Program-made: the position numbers and the translations under genes | Part shown: positions 29,596-39,308 of the stretch, piece by piece | Layout of the letters: each line of letters opens with the position of its first letter | Position numbering within the stretch: position 1 is the stretch's first letter | Source of the DNA: Methylobacterium sp. Leaf465 | Lineage (GTDB): Bacteria > Pseudomonadota > Alphaproteobacteria > Rhizobiales > Beijerinckiaceae | Assembly (NCBI RefSeq): GCF_001424705.1 | Contig: NZ_LMRA01000034.1 | Coordinates: 307,988-371,987 of the forward strand | Length of the DNA stretch: 64,000 nucleotides | Direction: 5' to 3' | The notes under the pieces: generated by a model | The model's input: the letters and a program-made list of their open reading frames with translations, nothing else | What the model was told of the DNA's origin: nothing | Databases searched by the model: none

Positions 29596-30114
29596 CTACT
29601 TCTCCATGAACGCGTCGCAGCGTGGCGGCGGCTCGGTGCCCCAGGGCATCAGCGGCACGGCGGAGGTGGAATTCTTGGGCGAGCCCTGAATCACCTTGTC
29701 CGAGTAGACCATGTAGATCAGCGTGTTGCGTTTGGTGTCGCAACCGCGCACGATCTGCATCGACTTGAAGATCAGCGACCGGCGCTCGCTGAACACGACC
29801 GCGCCCTGCTTGAACTTCTCCTTGAACTGCACCGGGCCGACCTGACGGCAGGCGAGGGAGATGTCGGAGACATCCTCCGCGAGGCCGAGGGTGCCCTTGA
29901 TGCCGCCCTTCTCCGGTTGGGTGTACCAGCAGGCCACCCCTGCCACCGACGGATCGTCGATCCCGTAGACCACGAGCTTGTCGTTGGGTGTCAGAGGTCG
30001 CCACACGGTCGACTTGTCGAAGATGCGGTCCGCATCGTCCGCGCGCGCCGGTTGTGCGGCGAGGCCGAGCCCCAGCGCCAGCGCGCAGCCTGTGAGACCC
30101 CGAAGCCACATCAT
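29596..30114 (-). CDS. creA: CreA family protein
   Basis: 172 aa secreted protein of the CreA family, whose function is unknown. A signal peptide (about residues 1-24, ending QPARA) precedes DDADRIFDKSTVW. Conserved segments include DPSVAGVACWYTQPEKGG, DISLACRQVGPV and RGCDTKRNTLIYMVYSDK. The paired ATGs at 30114 and 30111 follow AGGGGA on the minus strand. The name reflects a family seen next to creBC in E. coli; no creBC genes are here, so no link to that system is implied. Confidence 0.88.
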   Translation of the reverse strand: MMWLRGLTGCALALGLGLAAQPARADDADRIFDKSTVWRPLTPNDKLVVYGIDDPSVAGVACWYTQPEKGGIKGTLGLAEDVSDISLACRQVGPVQFKEKFKQGAVVFSERRSLIFKSMQIVRGCDTKRNTLIYMVYSDKVIQGSPKNSTSAVPLMPWGTEPPPRCDAFMEK

Positions 30115-30277
30115 CGTATCATTCCCCTCAGTTTGTTCCGAGCGGATGTGGGAAGGGTGTCGCGGTCGTGCGAGGGTCGCTAATAAACTTGTGTTGAGCC
30201 CGTTCGCCTCCGCTTCGTCGAAGTTTCCTTCAGGGGACGTCGCGCGGCGGCGTCCCGCCATCCATTGCAATCAGGCC

Positions 30278-31288
30278 ATGCCGCTGATCCCCTCCCAGAT
30301 CCGCACGCTCGTCCGAGTGCTCGCCGGCGTCCTCGCCGTCACCACCCTGACGGGTATCGCTGAGGCGCAGACCTCCGCCTGTCTGCGCTACCGCTCCGAA
30401 CTCGCCGGCCTCAGCGACGGCGCCAGCACCGCGCGGGCCCTGCAGAACGAGATCGGCCGCCTGAATGCCTATTATCGCACCCTGAACTGCGAGGGGGGGC
30501 GGTTCCTCTTCTTCGATTCGCGCCCCCCGCAATGCGGTGCGGTTGAGCAGCGCATCCGCGCGCTCAACGCCGGCTACGGCGCCGAGAACGGCGAGGTGAC
30601 GGCCGCCCGCCGGCAGCAGCTCACGGAGGCGATCGCCGCCGCCTGCACGGATGCGGCGAGCCGCAGCCTGATCAAGGCGGACGGACCTCCGGGCGAGGCG
30701 CGCGCGCGGGGTGGCGCGCAGGTGATCTGCGTGCGCACCTGCGACGGCGCCTACTTCCCGATGACCAACCTGCCCGACGGGCGCGAGGGCGCCGACGAGC
30801 TCTGCCAGGCCCTCTGCCCCGGCGCGGAAGCCGCCGCCTATTCGATGCCGCACGGCGACGAGGCCCTGAAACAGGCCGCCACCGTGAAGGGGAGCCGCGC
30901 CTACACGGCCTTGCCCAACGCCTTCAAGTTCCGCACCTCCTTCACGCCGAACTGCTCGTGCAAGCGCGAGGGGCAGAGCTGGGCCCAGTCCCTGGTCAAG
31001 GCCGAGAGCATGCTGGTCCGGCACAAGGGCGACATCTTCGTCACGCCGATGCAGGCCGAAGCCCTGTCGCGCCCGCCGAAGGTCCGCCTGACCCTGGTGG
31101 GACGGGCCGACAAGACCGCCGCGGGCCTCGCCGCCGACGCCGCCACGCGCAGTGCCGGCGTCGCCTCCGATGCGCCTGCGCTGACGGAGCCGGCCGCGGC
31201 CGTGCCGGGGACGGGCGAGGAGCGCCAGCCGGTGCGCATCATCGCCCCGAACCTGTTCTCGACCGCCCCCCGGCCGGGGAATCCCTGA
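30278..31288 (+). CDS. DUF2865 domain secreted protein
   Basis: 336 aa. A signal peptide (about residues 1-28, ending IAEAQ) is followed by a helical region with cysteines at SACLRYRSEL and LNCEGG. The DUF2865 core is recognisable from VICVRTCDGAYFPM, the pattern LCQALCPGAEAA and NCSCKREGQSWAQSL. The family is common in Rhizobiales and has no known function. The ATG at 30278 is chosen for the signal peptide; the frame from 29978 crosses the divergent promoter region shared with creA. Confidence 0.85.
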   Translation: MPLIPSQIRTLVRVLAGVLAVTTLTGIAEAQTSACLRYRSELAGLSDGASTARALQNEIGRLNAYYRTLNCEGGRFLFFDSRPPQCGAVEQRIRALNAGYGAENGEVTAARRQQLTEAIAAACTDAASRSLIKADGPPGEARARGGAQVICVRTCDGAYFPMTNLPDGREGADELCQALCPGAEAAAYSMPHGDEALKQAATVKGSRAYTALPNAFKFRTSFTPNCSCKREGQSWAQSLVKAESMLVRHKGDIFVTPMQAEALSRPPKVRLTLVGRADKTAAGLAADAATRSAGVASDAPALTEPAAAVPGTGEERQPVRIIAPNLFSTAPRPGNP

Positions 31289-31322
31289 AGGGGGACAGTC
31301 GGCGCCGCGCGGCCAAAAAACG

Positions 31323-31347
31323 GGAACCATCCCGCTCGCATTCTGTT
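31323..31347 (+). promoter_or_regulatory. Candidate EcfG-type promoter upstream of the OmpA-family gene
   Basis: GGAAC at 31323-31327 is followed after 16 nt by TGTT (31344-31347). The alphaproteobacterial EcfG consensus is GGAAC-N16/17-CGTT, so one base of the -10 differs. It ends 34 nt before the OmpA-family ATG. An EcfG-type sigma factor is encoded about 9 kb away. This is a hand-found match. Confidence 0.35.
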
Positions 31348-31381
31348 CCGAAGGCCTCATCAACGACGTGAGTGACCTTCG

Positions 31382-33646
31382 ATGCGGAGCATCCGCCACC
31401 TTCTCCTGACCGGCACGGTTCTGCCTGCCCTGCTCCTGTCCGGCCCCAGCCTGGCCCGGCCGGACTCCGCATCGGGTGGCACCATCCTGCTGGCCCAAGC
31501 CCTGCTGGCCCAGGCCGGGCCGGGCGAGGGGCCGCGGGGCGAGGGCCCCCGGGGTGGGGGTGCCGAAGGTCCGCGGGGCGGTCCACCCGGCGGCGGACGT
31601 GAACGACCGGAGCCGCGGCAGGAGCGCCCCGAGCCGCGCCAGGAACGGCCGGCTCCCCGCCCCGAGCCCCGCCAGGAGCGGCCGGAACCTCGCCAAGAGC
31701 GGCCGGAGCCAAGGCAGGAGCGGCCCGAGCCGCGTCCGGAACGGCCGGCCGCCCGCCCCGAGCCGCGCCAGGAGCGCCCTGAGCCCCGTCAAGAACGACC
31801 CGAGACCCGTCCGGAGCGCCAGGAGCGTGCGCCGGCCGCGCCGCCGGCCGAGCGTCCCGCCGCCCGTCCGGATCGCCCGGAGCCGCGCCAGGAGCGTCCC
31901 GCCCGCGAGGAGCGTGGCCCCGGTCCGGACCGGGATCAGGCGCCGCAGCGTCGTGCCCCCGGTGCCGATGGGCCCACGGAGCGTCCGTCGCCCCCGCCGG
32001 CCGCCCGGGAGCGCACCCCCGACCGGCCGAACACGCCCGAGCGTCCCGTCGCGCCCGAGCCGAACCGTCCGGCGCCCGCGCAGCCGCGCCAAGCCCCGCC
32101 TGCTGCACAAGCCCCCGCTCCGGCGCAGGCCCCGGTGCCGAACGCATCCGAGATCCGCAACCCGGCCAACCCCGTCAATCCGAACGTGCCGGGCGCAGCC
32201 CAGCCGGGCCGTCCGAATGCCCCCGGCGAGCCGCGTGCCCCGGGCCAGCCGGCTCCCCCGACTCCGCAGCCCGGCCAGCCCGGCGCCGCGGCGCCCAATG
32301 CGCGGCCCGGCGTCCCGGGACGTCCGTTCGTCCCGCCCGGTGCCCCGAATCCGGACGCGCCGCGTCCCGACGGCCGTCCGGGTGCGGGTGCCAACCCGGC
32401 CGACGCCCGGCCGGATCGGGACGGACCGATCCCGGGCGGTCGGGATGCGAGAGATCCGGCTGCCAGGGAGTCCGGGACCCGCGACCTGCGCCGCGACGGC
32501 CCCGATCGGAACGGCCCCGGCCGCGACGACGCGGGCCGACCCGATCTCCGGCCCGGCGATGCCCGCCGCGACGATCGCGGCATCGACGCCCGCCGCGAGG
32601 ATCGCGGCATTGATGACCGCCGCGAGGACCGCGAGCGGCGTGACGCCTTCGAGCGCCGCGACGCGCGCAGCGGCTTCAATGCGCCGGGGCGGCCGGGTTA
32701 CGTCCCGGGCGGCTTCCGGGACGATGACGATGTCCGCGACTACGATCAGGTGCGCCGCGACCGCCGCGAGTTCTCGGAAGGGGGCCGGACCTATATCCGC
32801 GAGCCCGGCCGCATCATCGTGCGTGACCGCGACACCTACTTCATCCGCCACGACGAGAACGAGCGCTTCCGCGATCTCGACCGGCGGGCCTATCGCAGCG
32901 AGCGTCGCGGCGGCGATACCATCACGTATCTCGACCGGCCGGGCGGCGAGCAGATCGTCACCATCGTGGACGATGACGGCCGTCTCGTGCGCCGGTCCCG
33001 CCGCTTCCGCGACGGGCGCGAGGTCGTCATCATCGACAACAGCTTCGGCGGCGGCGTCGCGCGGCCGATCTACGAGGACGTCGTCGAGTTGCCGCCGCCG
33101 GACATCCGCATCCCGCGCAATCGCTACGTGGTCGATTACGAGGGGGCGGACGAGGGCGCCGTCTACGAGGCCCTGTCGGCCCCGCCGGTGGTGGCGGTTG
33201 ACCGGCGCTACACCCTCGATCAGGTCCGCTACAGCCCGCAGTTGCGCGCGCGCATGCGCAGCGTCGACATCGATACGATCAACTTCGACACCGGCTCGTT
33301 CACGGTGACGCCGGACCAGGCCGCCCGCCTCGCCACCATCGCGTCGGCGATGAACCGGGCGATCAAGGCCAATCCGCAGGAGGTGTTCCTGATCGAAGGC
33401 TACACCGACGCGGTGGGGGCCGACATCGACAACCTCTCGCTCTCCGACCGCCGCGCGCAGTCGGTGGCCACGGTGCTGACGCAGAACTTCCAGGTGCCGC
33501 CCGAGAACCTGACCACGCAGGGCTATGGCGAGCAGAACCTGAAGGTGAACACGCAGAGCGCCTCGCGCGAGAACCGGCGGGTGACCGTCCGCCGCATCAC
33601 GCCGCTGATCCAGCAGCAAAGCGAGGCGCCGCCGCCGCCGCGCTGA
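31382..33646 (+). CDS. OmpA-family protein with Pro-Glu-Arg repeat region
   Basis: 754 aa. A signal peptide (about 1-25) is followed by a long low-complexity region. Residues about 74-150 are repeats of ERPEPRQ with variants, and residues about 150-430 are rich in Pro, Ala, Arg and Asp. A folded region with RDRDTYFIRHDENERFRD follows. The C-terminal OmpA domain (about 630-750) has INFDTGSF, EGYTDAVGADIDN and LSLSDRRAQSVATVL, the peptidoglycan-binding signature. It probably links outer membrane or periplasm to the wall. The highly charged repeats are unusual for this family. A possible EcfG promoter lies just upstream. Confidence 0.88.
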   Translation: MRSIRHLLLTGTVLPALLLSGPSLARPDSASGGTILLAQALLAQAGPGEGPRGEGPRGGGAEGPRGGPPGGGRERPEPRQERPEPRQERPAPRPEPRQERPEPRQERPEPRQERPEPRPERPAARPEPRQERPEPRQERPETRPERQERAPAAPPAERPAARPDRPEPRQERPAREERGPGPDRDQAPQRRAPGADGPTERPSPPPAARERTPDRPNTPERPVAPEPNRPAPAQPRQAPPAAQAPAPAQAPVPNASEIRNPANPVNPNVPGAAQPGRPNAPGEPRAPGQPAPPTPQPGQPGAAAPNARPGVPGRPFVPPGAPNPDAPRPDGRPGAGANPADARPDRDGPIPGGRDARDPAARESGTRDLRRDGPDRNGPGRDDAGRPDLRPGDARRDDRGIDARREDRGIDDRREDRERRDAFERRDARSGFNAPGRPGYVPGGFRDDDDVRDYDQVRRDRREFSEGGRTYIREPGRIIVRDRDTYFIRHDENERFRDLDRRAYRSERRGGDTITYLDRPGGEQIVTIVDDDGRLVRRSRRFRDGREVVIIDNSFGGGVARPIYEDVVELPPPDIRIPRNRYVVDYEGADEGAVYEALSAPPVVAVDRRYTLDQVRYSPQLRARMRSVDIDTINFDTGSFTVTPDQAARLATIASAMNRAIKANPQEVFLIEGYTDAVGADIDNLSLSDRRAQSVATVLTQNFQVPPENLTTQGYGEQNLKVNTQSASRENRRVTVRRITPLIQQQSEAPPPPR

Positions 33647-33662
33647 GGCGATAAGTTCGGCG

Positions 33663-33686
33663 ACCGGCGGGCGACAAGCCGCCGGT
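33663..33686 (+). terminator. Hairpin after OmpA-family gene
   Basis: ACCGGCGG (33663-33670) pairs perfectly with CCGCCGGT (33679-33686) around an 8-nt loop, 17 nt beyond the stop codon. It lacks a T-tract. Confidence 0.45.
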
Positions 33687-34285
33687 TGCCCGCTGCGCGC
33701 CCGTCGCTTGCCGACCTTCGACGGACCGGTGACGGCGAGAAGGCTGCGTGGGTCGCCTGACGGGCCCGATCGACCCTGGTCGTCGATCGGTCAACGCAGA
33801 CACCCGGGACGCATGGGTTCGTCCCGGCCTGCCTCTCCTGCGCGTGGCCGGCAGGATCGCATTCCCGATGCGGTCCCGCGTCGCTGCGACGGTCCACCGG
33901 TCACGATCCGGTCCGTCATGAGCCTGGGGCCCGGCGCGCGGGTCGCGTCACCGCCCCGTTGCACCGGCCGGACGTCGAACGGTCCTGCCCAGGCAGGCCG
34001 CGGGGGCACGGGACTGGAGCGGTTCCGCCCTGTCGCCGTTCGGCCGCTCGCCTGCCGGCGCGTTTCCCCCGGAAACGGCGCTCCGCGAGCAGACAGGACG
34101 GCGACACGGATCGCCTCGAACCGCCGCGTGGAATCCAGGCGGGCACCGGCCATGAATTTCGATCGTGACCGGGGTCTGGATTATCAAATCTTTAATCGAT
34201 CAATCTACAGTCTAGATCGTCTTTCAGGCCTGTTGTGTTCTGATCGCCGCAGACACGACAGCATTTTAGGCGCTCTTATCAAGCA
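33687..34285. other. 600-nt gap with no recognisable gene; AT-rich leader before the chemoreceptor
   Basis: No reading frame here resembles a protein; those present on both strands are Arg/Pro-rich and show no start signal. From about 34150 the composition becomes clearly AT-richer up to the chemoreceptor ATG, which is unusual for this genome and suggests promoter or leader sequence. I could not pick a convincing -35/-10 pair. Confidence 0.6.
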
Positions 34286-35956
34286 ATGTCGATCAAGCTG
34301 AAGTGGATATTGATTTCGATCATCGGTTCTGTCATCGCCGCCCTGGTGGTTCAGGGCGGGATAGCGATGAAGAGCTTGGAGAAAATCCGGGCAAATTCCA
34401 CGCAAATCTCTACGGTATGGATGCCAAGCGTGCGGAGCTTGGGCGAGATCAAGTTCACGTTGACGAATCTACGGCTTGTCGATGCGCGCTATGTCATGGG
34501 GCGGGATTCGGCGGCTTCGCTCGAAACGCTCAACGCGGCGCGCGAGAAAGCGGTCGAAACCGCCCTGAAGGCTCATCGGTCGTACATCGCCGCCCCTGAG
34601 GAACGGGTGATCGCCGAAGACATCGCCAAGCGCTACGCCGCGTATGACGAGGTCCGCGGCGGGTTTCTGGCCTCGTTCAGGGCCGGTGACCAGAGCGCGA
34701 TGGTCGACGCGTTCGAGATGACGCGGCCGGCTTACATGGAACTGATGAAGGTCATCGACGACGATGTCGCCTACAACGACCATGGGGCCGCCGCGGCGGA
34801 GGCCGCCTCGAAGATCGACTACGCGAACGCCTTCTGGCTCACGGTCGCGGTGGGCGCCGTCTCGCTCCTGATCGGCGTTTGCGGCGCGGTGTTCGTCCTC
34901 TTCGGCGTGACGCGTCCGATCGCTCGGATCACCGGTGCGATGCAGGCGGTCGCGGGGGGCGATCTGGCGCGGGACATCCCCTATTCCGGCCGCCGCAACG
35001 AGATCGGCGCGATGGCCTCGGCCCTTTCGGTCTTCCGCGACAACCTCCTGGAGACCGAGACCCTCCGCCAGCAGCAGAAGACGAGCGACTTGGCGGCGGA
35101 GGAGCGGCGCCGGCTGGGGATGCACCAGATGGCCGATCATTTCGAGACGGCCGTGAGCGGCATCATCACCCGGGTGACCAGCGCCGCCACGGAGCTTCAG
35201 GCCACGGCCCAGAGCATGGCCGGCACCGCGACCGAGACCGCCAGCCAATCCACCACCGTGGCCGCCGCCGCGGAGGAGGCCGCCTCCAACGTCAACACCG
35301 TGGCGGCGGCCACCGAGGAGCTCGGCTCGTCCGTGCAGGAGATCGGACGCCAGGTCGACGGCTCGGCCCAGCTCGCGCAACGCGCCGTGGTCGAAGCGGA
35401 GCGGACGGCCACCCTGGTGCAGGATCTCAGCACGGCCGCGACCAGGATCGGCGACGTGGTGGCGATGATCTCGACCATCGCGGGCCAGACCAACCTTCTG
35501 GCCCTCAACGCCACCATCGAGGCGGCCCGCGCGGGCGAGGCGGGCCGCGGCTTCGCGGTGGTGGCGGCGGAGGTCAAGGAACTCGCCAACCAGACCGCCC
35601 GGGCCACCGAGGAGATCGGAACCCAGATCGGTCAGATCCAGGGCTCGACCGGACAGGCGGTCTCGGCCATCGGCAGCATCACCGACCGCATCCGGGAGAT
35701 CAGCGGCGTGTCGACGACCGTCGCGGTGGCGGTGGAGGAGCAGGGCGCGGCCACCCGGGAGATCGTCCGCAACGTCTCGCAGGCGGCGGTCGGCACCGAA
35801 CTGGTGACCTCCAACATCGTGAGCGTGGCGGGGGCCGCCGAGGAGACCGGCGCCGCGGCCGCCCAGGTGCTGTCCTCAGCCAGCGAACTCTCGCGCCAGT
35901 CCGAGCATCTCGGCGCCGAGGTCGCCCGCTTCCTCGCCACCGTCCGGGCAGCCTGA
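34286..35956 (+). CDS. Methyl-accepting chemotaxis protein
   Basis: 556 aa chemoreceptor. A membrane helix near residues 8-30 and another near 183-207 flank a periplasmic four-helix-bundle ligand domain (4HB_MCP type). HAMP follows ([18 protein letters not shown], about residues 210-265), and then the signalling domain, whose hairpin tip reads [20 protein letters not shown] (about 395-415). The C-terminus lacks a CheR/CheB tethering pentapeptide. The ligand is unknown. No clear Shine-Dalgarno precedes ATG 34286. No other che gene is nearby. Confidence 0.92.
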   Translation: MSIKLKWILISIIGSVIAALVVQGGIAMKSLEKIRANSTQISTVWMPSVRSLGEIKFTLTNLRLVDARYVMGRDSAASLETLNAAREKAVETALKAHRSYIAAPEERVIAEDIAKRYAAYDEVRGGFLASFRAGDQSAMVDAFEMTRPAYMELMKVIDDDVAYNDHGAAAAEAASKIDYANAFWLTVAVGAVSLLIGVCGAVFVLFGVTRPIARITGAMQAVAGGDLARDIPYSGRRNEIGAMASALSVFRDNLLETETLRQQQKTSDLAAEERRRLGMHQMADHFETAVSGIITRVTSAATELQATAQSMAGTATETASQSTTVAAAAEEAASNVNTVAAATEELGSSVQEIGRQVDGSAQLAQRAVVEAERTATLVQDLSTAATRIGDVVAMISTIAGQTNLLALNATIEAARAGEAGRGFAVVAAEVKELANQTARATEEIGTQIGQIQGSTGQAVSAIGSITDRIREISGVSTTVAVAVEEQGAATREIVRNVSQAAVGTELVTSNIVSVAGAAEETGAAAAQVLSSASELSRQSEHLGAEVARFLATVRAA

Positions 35957-36193
35957 GCAGCCCGACCAGTGCGTCCAAGGGCACCGGGCGGCCTCGGGGA
36001 CATCCGGCGCCGCCTGCCATGGCGGGCGCCGGTGCGGTTTCCCCATCGTCGGCCCGGCCTATATACCCGCCTCGGCAGCGCGGGCCCTCGGGGCTCCGCT
36101 GCCTTCGGCTCCCGTTCGCGAGGGGCCGGTGGCCGGGCGAGATCATCCGCTGCGGCGTGTCACGGCTTCCGGGCCGACTCCGCAGGAGCATTC

Positions 36194-37408
36194 ATGGACG
36201 AGGCGAGCGAGCGGTTGATCGAGGCCGGAACCCCGGCCTTCCGCCGCACCGCCATCGCGCTGGGGGCCGCCGGGTTCTCCACCTTCGCGGTGCTCTACGG
36301 CGTGCAGCCGCTGCTGCCCATCTTCGCCGACGACTTCGCGGTCACTCCGGCCGAGAGCAGCCTCGCCCTGTCGCTGCCCTGCGCCATGCTGGCGATCGCG
36401 CTCCTGGTGGTCAGCCCCCTCTCGGAGGTCTGGGGCCGCAAGCCCATCATGGTGGCCTCGCTGTTCGCCTCGGCGCTCCTCACCATCGTCGCGGTCCTGG
36501 TGCCGAGCTGGCACGGCTTCCTCGCCCTGCGGGCGCTCACGGGGCTCGCCGCCTCCGGCCTGCCGGCCGTGGCGATGGCCTATCTCGGCGAGGAGATGCA
36601 CGGGCGTGCCATCGGCCTCTCGATGGGGCTGCTCATCGGCGGGAACGCGGCGGGCGGCATGGTCGGTCGCCTGCTCACCGGCATCATCGCCGACCATGCC
36701 TCCTGGCGCTGGGGCCTCGGCACCATCGGCGTGCTGGCGCTCCTCGCCGCCATCGCCTTCGTCTACCTGCTGCCGGATTCGCGGCGCTTCCGGGCGAACC
36801 GGATGCGCTGGCGCGAGGTGCCGGGCACCTTCGGTCAGCACTTCCGCGATCCCGGTCTGCCCTGGTTGTTCGCCGAAGCGTTCCTGCTGATGGGCGGCTT
36901 CGTCTGCATCTACAACTACATCGGCTTTCGCCTGCTCGATCCGCCCTTCTCCCTCAGCCAGAGCGCCATCGGGGCGATCTTCGTCGTCTACCTGTTCGGG
37001 ACCGTCTCCTCGGCGCTGACCGGCGAGATCGCGAGCCGGCTCGGGCGGCGCAAGGTGCTGTGGCTCGCTATCCTCCTGGGCCTCGCGGGCGTGACCCTGA
37101 CGCTCTCCGCCCATCTCGGCCTGATCATCCTCGGCATCGTCCTCGTCACCGTGGGCTTCTTCGGCGCGCATTCCGTGGCCAGCAGCTGGGTCGGGCGCCG
37201 GGCCCTGCGCGACCGGGCCCAGGCCTCGTCGATCTACCTGTGCCTGTACTATCTCGGCTCCTCGGTGCTCGGCACCGCCGGGGGCTGGTTCTTCGCCCAT
37301 GCGGGCTGGGTCGGCGTGGTGGCGTTCTTCGCGACCCTCTACGGCCTCGCGCTGGCGATCGCCCTGCGGCTGGCGCGCCTGCCGCCCCTCGTCCAGGCCG
37401 ATGGCTGA
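36194..37408 (+). CDS. Major facilitator superfamily transporter (YnfM-like)
   Basis: 404 aa, about 12 membrane helices. The loop between helices 2 and 3 reads VWGRKPIMVASL, matching the MFS signature GxxxDxxGRRP/K loosely, and the overall pattern resembles the YnfM/arabinose-efflux-like drug exporters. The substrate is unknown. AGGAG at 36184-36188 precedes ATG 36194, removing an upstream low-complexity extension. Its stop overlaps a small ORF that ends at the psd start. Confidence 0.85.
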   Translation: MDEASERLIEAGTPAFRRTAIALGAAGFSTFAVLYGVQPLLPIFADDFAVTPAESSLALSLPCAMLAIALLVVSPLSEVWGRKPIMVASLFASALLTIVAVLVPSWHGFLALRALTGLAASGLPAVAMAYLGEEMHGRAIGLSMGLLIGGNAAGGMVGRLLTGIIADHASWRWGLGTIGVLALLAAIAFVYLLPDSRRFRANRMRWREVPGTFGQHFRDPGLPWLFAEAFLLMGGFVCIYNYIGFRLLDPPFSLSQSAIGAIFVVYLFGTVSSALTGEIASRLGRRKVLWLAILLGLAGVTLTLSAHLGLIILGIVLVTVGFFGAHSVASSWVGRRALRDRAQASSIYLCLYYLGSSVLGTAGGWFFAHAGWVGVVAFFATLYGLALAIALRLARLPPLVQADG

Positions 37409-37628
37409 CACCCGTCCCCGGTTTGCCGGCGGGGCCTCGCGCGTCCCTGATCCGAAACCGCGATGGGATGCCTCGCGCGTCCCTGATCCGAAACCGCGAG
37501 GGGATGCCTCGCGCGTCCCTGATCCGAAACCGTATGACGGACGCCGCTCCGTGCCTTATGAGGGGGCCCCTGCCCAGGGAGCCTTCCGGGGGCGCCCACC
37601 AGACGAAAGCAGTCCGAAACACCCATGA
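37401..37628 (+). CDS. Possible 75-aa repeat peptide ORF bridging the MFS gene and psd
   Basis: The ATG at 37401 overlaps the MFS stop by 8 nt, and the TGA (37626-37628) overlaps the psd start in ATGA. The peptide contains almost three copies of a 12-residue unit, [12 protein letters not shown], encoded by the 36-bp repeat. The junctions look like translational coupling, but the peptide has no recognised domain. A non-coding repeat that happens to be open is at least as likely. Confidence 0.3.
   Translation: MADTRPRFAGGASRVPDPKPRWDASRVPDPKPRGDASRVPDPKPYDGRRSVPYEGAPAQGAFRGRPPDESSPKHP
37434..37532. repeat. 36-bp tandem repeat, about 2.75 copies
   Basis: Units start at 37434, 37470 and 37506 with GCCTCGCGCGTCCCTGATCC; units 1 and 2 differ at one position and unit 3 is 27 nt long before diverging. 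There are no spacers, so it is not a CRISPR. The unit length is a multiple of three and all three plus frames stay open across it. Confidence 0.9.
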
Positions 37629-38335
37629 CCGATCTCCTCGAGACGATTCGCCGGACGCTCGTGCCGATCCACAAGGAGGGCTATCCCTTCATCGTCATCG
37701 GCATCGTGCTGACGGTGATCGGCGCTTACTTCGCGCAGTTCCTCGGCTGGATCTTCCTGATCCTGACCCTATGGGTCTGCTACTTCTTCCGCGACCCCGA
37801 GCGGATCACTCCCGTGGGCGACGGCCTCGTGGTCTCGCCGGCGGACGGGCGGGTGAACCTCATCTCGACGGTGCTGCCCCCGCCGGAGCTCGACCTGCCG
37901 CAGGAGCCGATGCTGCGCATCTCGGTCTTCATGAACGTGTTCGACTGCCACGTGAATCGCGTGCCAGTGACGGGTCGGATCGGGCAGATCCACTACACGC
38001 CGGGCCTGTTCCTCAACGCCGAGCTCGACAAGGCCAGCGACGACAACGAGCGCAACGGCCTCGTCATGGAGACGACCCACAAGGGCGCGCCCCTGCGCAT
38101 CGGCGTGGTGCAGATCGCCGGGCTGGTGGCGCGCCGCATCGTCGGCTGGGTCCACGCCAACGACACCCTGAACGTCGGCGAGCGCTTCGGCCTCATCCGC
38201 TTCGGCTCGCGCGTCGACGTCTACCTTCCGGTCGGGACCCGCGTGCTCGTCGGCCTCGGCCAGAAGGCCGTGGCGGGCGAGACCGTGCTCGCCGATCTCG
38301 GCGGCGGGCCCGAGCGCACGTTCCGGCGCATCTGA
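37625..38335 (+). CDS. psd: Phosphatidylserine decarboxylase proenzyme
   Basis: 236 aa, the short rhizobial-type enzyme that turns phosphatidylserine into phosphatidylethanolamine at the inner membrane. Membrane helices lie at about residues 17-55. [17 protein letters not shown] is the family signature, and the self-cleavage site is in RFGSRVDVY (G194-S195), where the serine becomes the pyruvoyl group. It is 9 nt before pssA, the preceding step of the pathway. Confidence 0.95.
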   Translation: MTDLLETIRRTLVPIHKEGYPFIVIGIVLTVIGAYFAQFLGWIFLILTLWVCYFFRDPERITPVGDGLVVSPADGRVNLISTVLPPPELDLPQEPMLRISVFMNVFDCHVNRVPVTGRIGQIHYTPGLFLNAELDKASDDNERNGLVMETTHKGAPLRIGVVQIAGLVARRIVGWVHANDTLNVGERFGLIRFGSRVDVYLPVGTRVLVGLGQKAVAGETVLADLGGGPERTFRRI

Positions 38336-38344
38336 GGGGTTCCC

Positions 38345-39217
38345 ATGGACGACCTGTTCCCGCCCTTCGCCCCCGATGCCAACGAGCCCCGGCCGCGCCG
38401 ATTCAAGCCGGTGCCGTTCCGGATGATCGCACCGAACATGATCACCCTGATGGCGCTCTGCCTCGGGCTGACGGCGATCCGCTTGGCCTTCGAGGGCAAG
38501 TTCGAGCCCGCGGTGATCTCCATCGTGGCCGCTGCCTTCCTCGACGGCATCGACGGACGCGTGGCCCGGATGCTCAAGGGCACCTCGCGCTTCGGGGCGG
38601 AGCTCGACTCCCTGGCGGACTTCGTCAATTTCGGCTGTGCGCCGGCGCTGATCCTGTACGGGTTCGCCCTGAAGGAGCTGCGCTCGGTCGGCTGGATCGT
38701 CGCGCTGATCTTCGCCATCGCCATGGCGCTGCGGCTCGCTCGCTTCAACGCGATGCTGGACGATCCCAACCGCCCGGCCTGGAAGAAGGACTTCTTCGTC
38801 GGCATGCCGGCACCCGCCGGGGCGCTCACCGCGATGCTGCCGCTCTACCTCAACTTCCTCGGCCTGCCGATGGAGCATTGGGCGGCCCCCGTGGTGCTGG
38901 GCTACATGCTCTGCATCGCCCTGCTGGTGGTCTCCACCGTGCCGACCTTCTCGGGCAAGACCATGGGCAAGCGCGTGCCCCGGGACTGGGTGCTGCCGAT
39001 CTTCCTCGTGGTGGTGGCGGCCTTCGGCCTGTTCATCAGCTTCCCGTTCGAGGCGATGGTAGCGCTGGCGCTCGGCTACCTCATCACCCTGCCGATCGGG
39101 GCGGCGCAGTATCGCCGCCGCGCCAAGGCGGAGGGGCAGGGCTCCGCCGCGCTCGCTGCGGCCGACGATCTCTCCGAACGGGCGAGGCCGGCCCACGATC
39201 GGGCCGTGGACAGCTGA
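38345..39217 (+). CDS. pssA: CDP-diacylglycerol--serine O-phosphatidyltransferase
   Basis: 290 aa. The CDP-alcohol phosphotransferase motif DG(x2)AR(x8)G(x3)D(x3)D is seen as DGIDGRVARM continuing to FGAELDSLAD (about residues 61-86). About eight hydrophobic segments follow. It makes phosphatidylserine, which Psd then decarboxylates, so the pair is a phosphatidylethanolamine operon. GAGGGG lies before ATG 38345. Confidence 0.95.
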   Translation: MDDLFPPFAPDANEPRPRRFKPVPFRMIAPNMITLMALCLGLTAIRLAFEGKFEPAVISIVAAAFLDGIDGRVARMLKGTSRFGAELDSLADFVNFGCAPALILYGFALKELRSVGWIVALIFAIAMALRLARFNAMLDDPNRPAWKKDFFVGMPAPAGALTAMLPLYLNFLGLPMEHWAAPVVLGYMLCIALLVVSTVPTFSGKTMGKRVPRDWVLPIFLVVVAAFGLFISFPFEAMVALALGYLITLPIGAAQYRRRAKAEGQGSAALAAADDLSERARPAHDRAVDS

Positions 39218-39308
39218 CGCAGGGCGCTGTCGCTCCCGGGTTGTCATCGTCTAAGTTGATCGCGGCCCGGAAGCTTCGTCCGGGCACGAAGCATGCGGGG
39301 GCGGGTCG

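Noticed and set aside
30230..33619. A 1,129-aa minus-strand frame opposite the DUF2865 and OmpA genes
   Set aside because: Antisense shadow; the product is low-complexity and the plus-strand proteins have clear signal peptides and domains.
33708..34301. A 197-aa plus-strand frame before the chemoreceptor
   Set aside because: No start signal, no domain, and it runs through the AT-rich leader.
37434..37532. A CRISPR array
   Set aside because: The 36-bp units are directly adjacent without spacers, and no cas gene is in the window.
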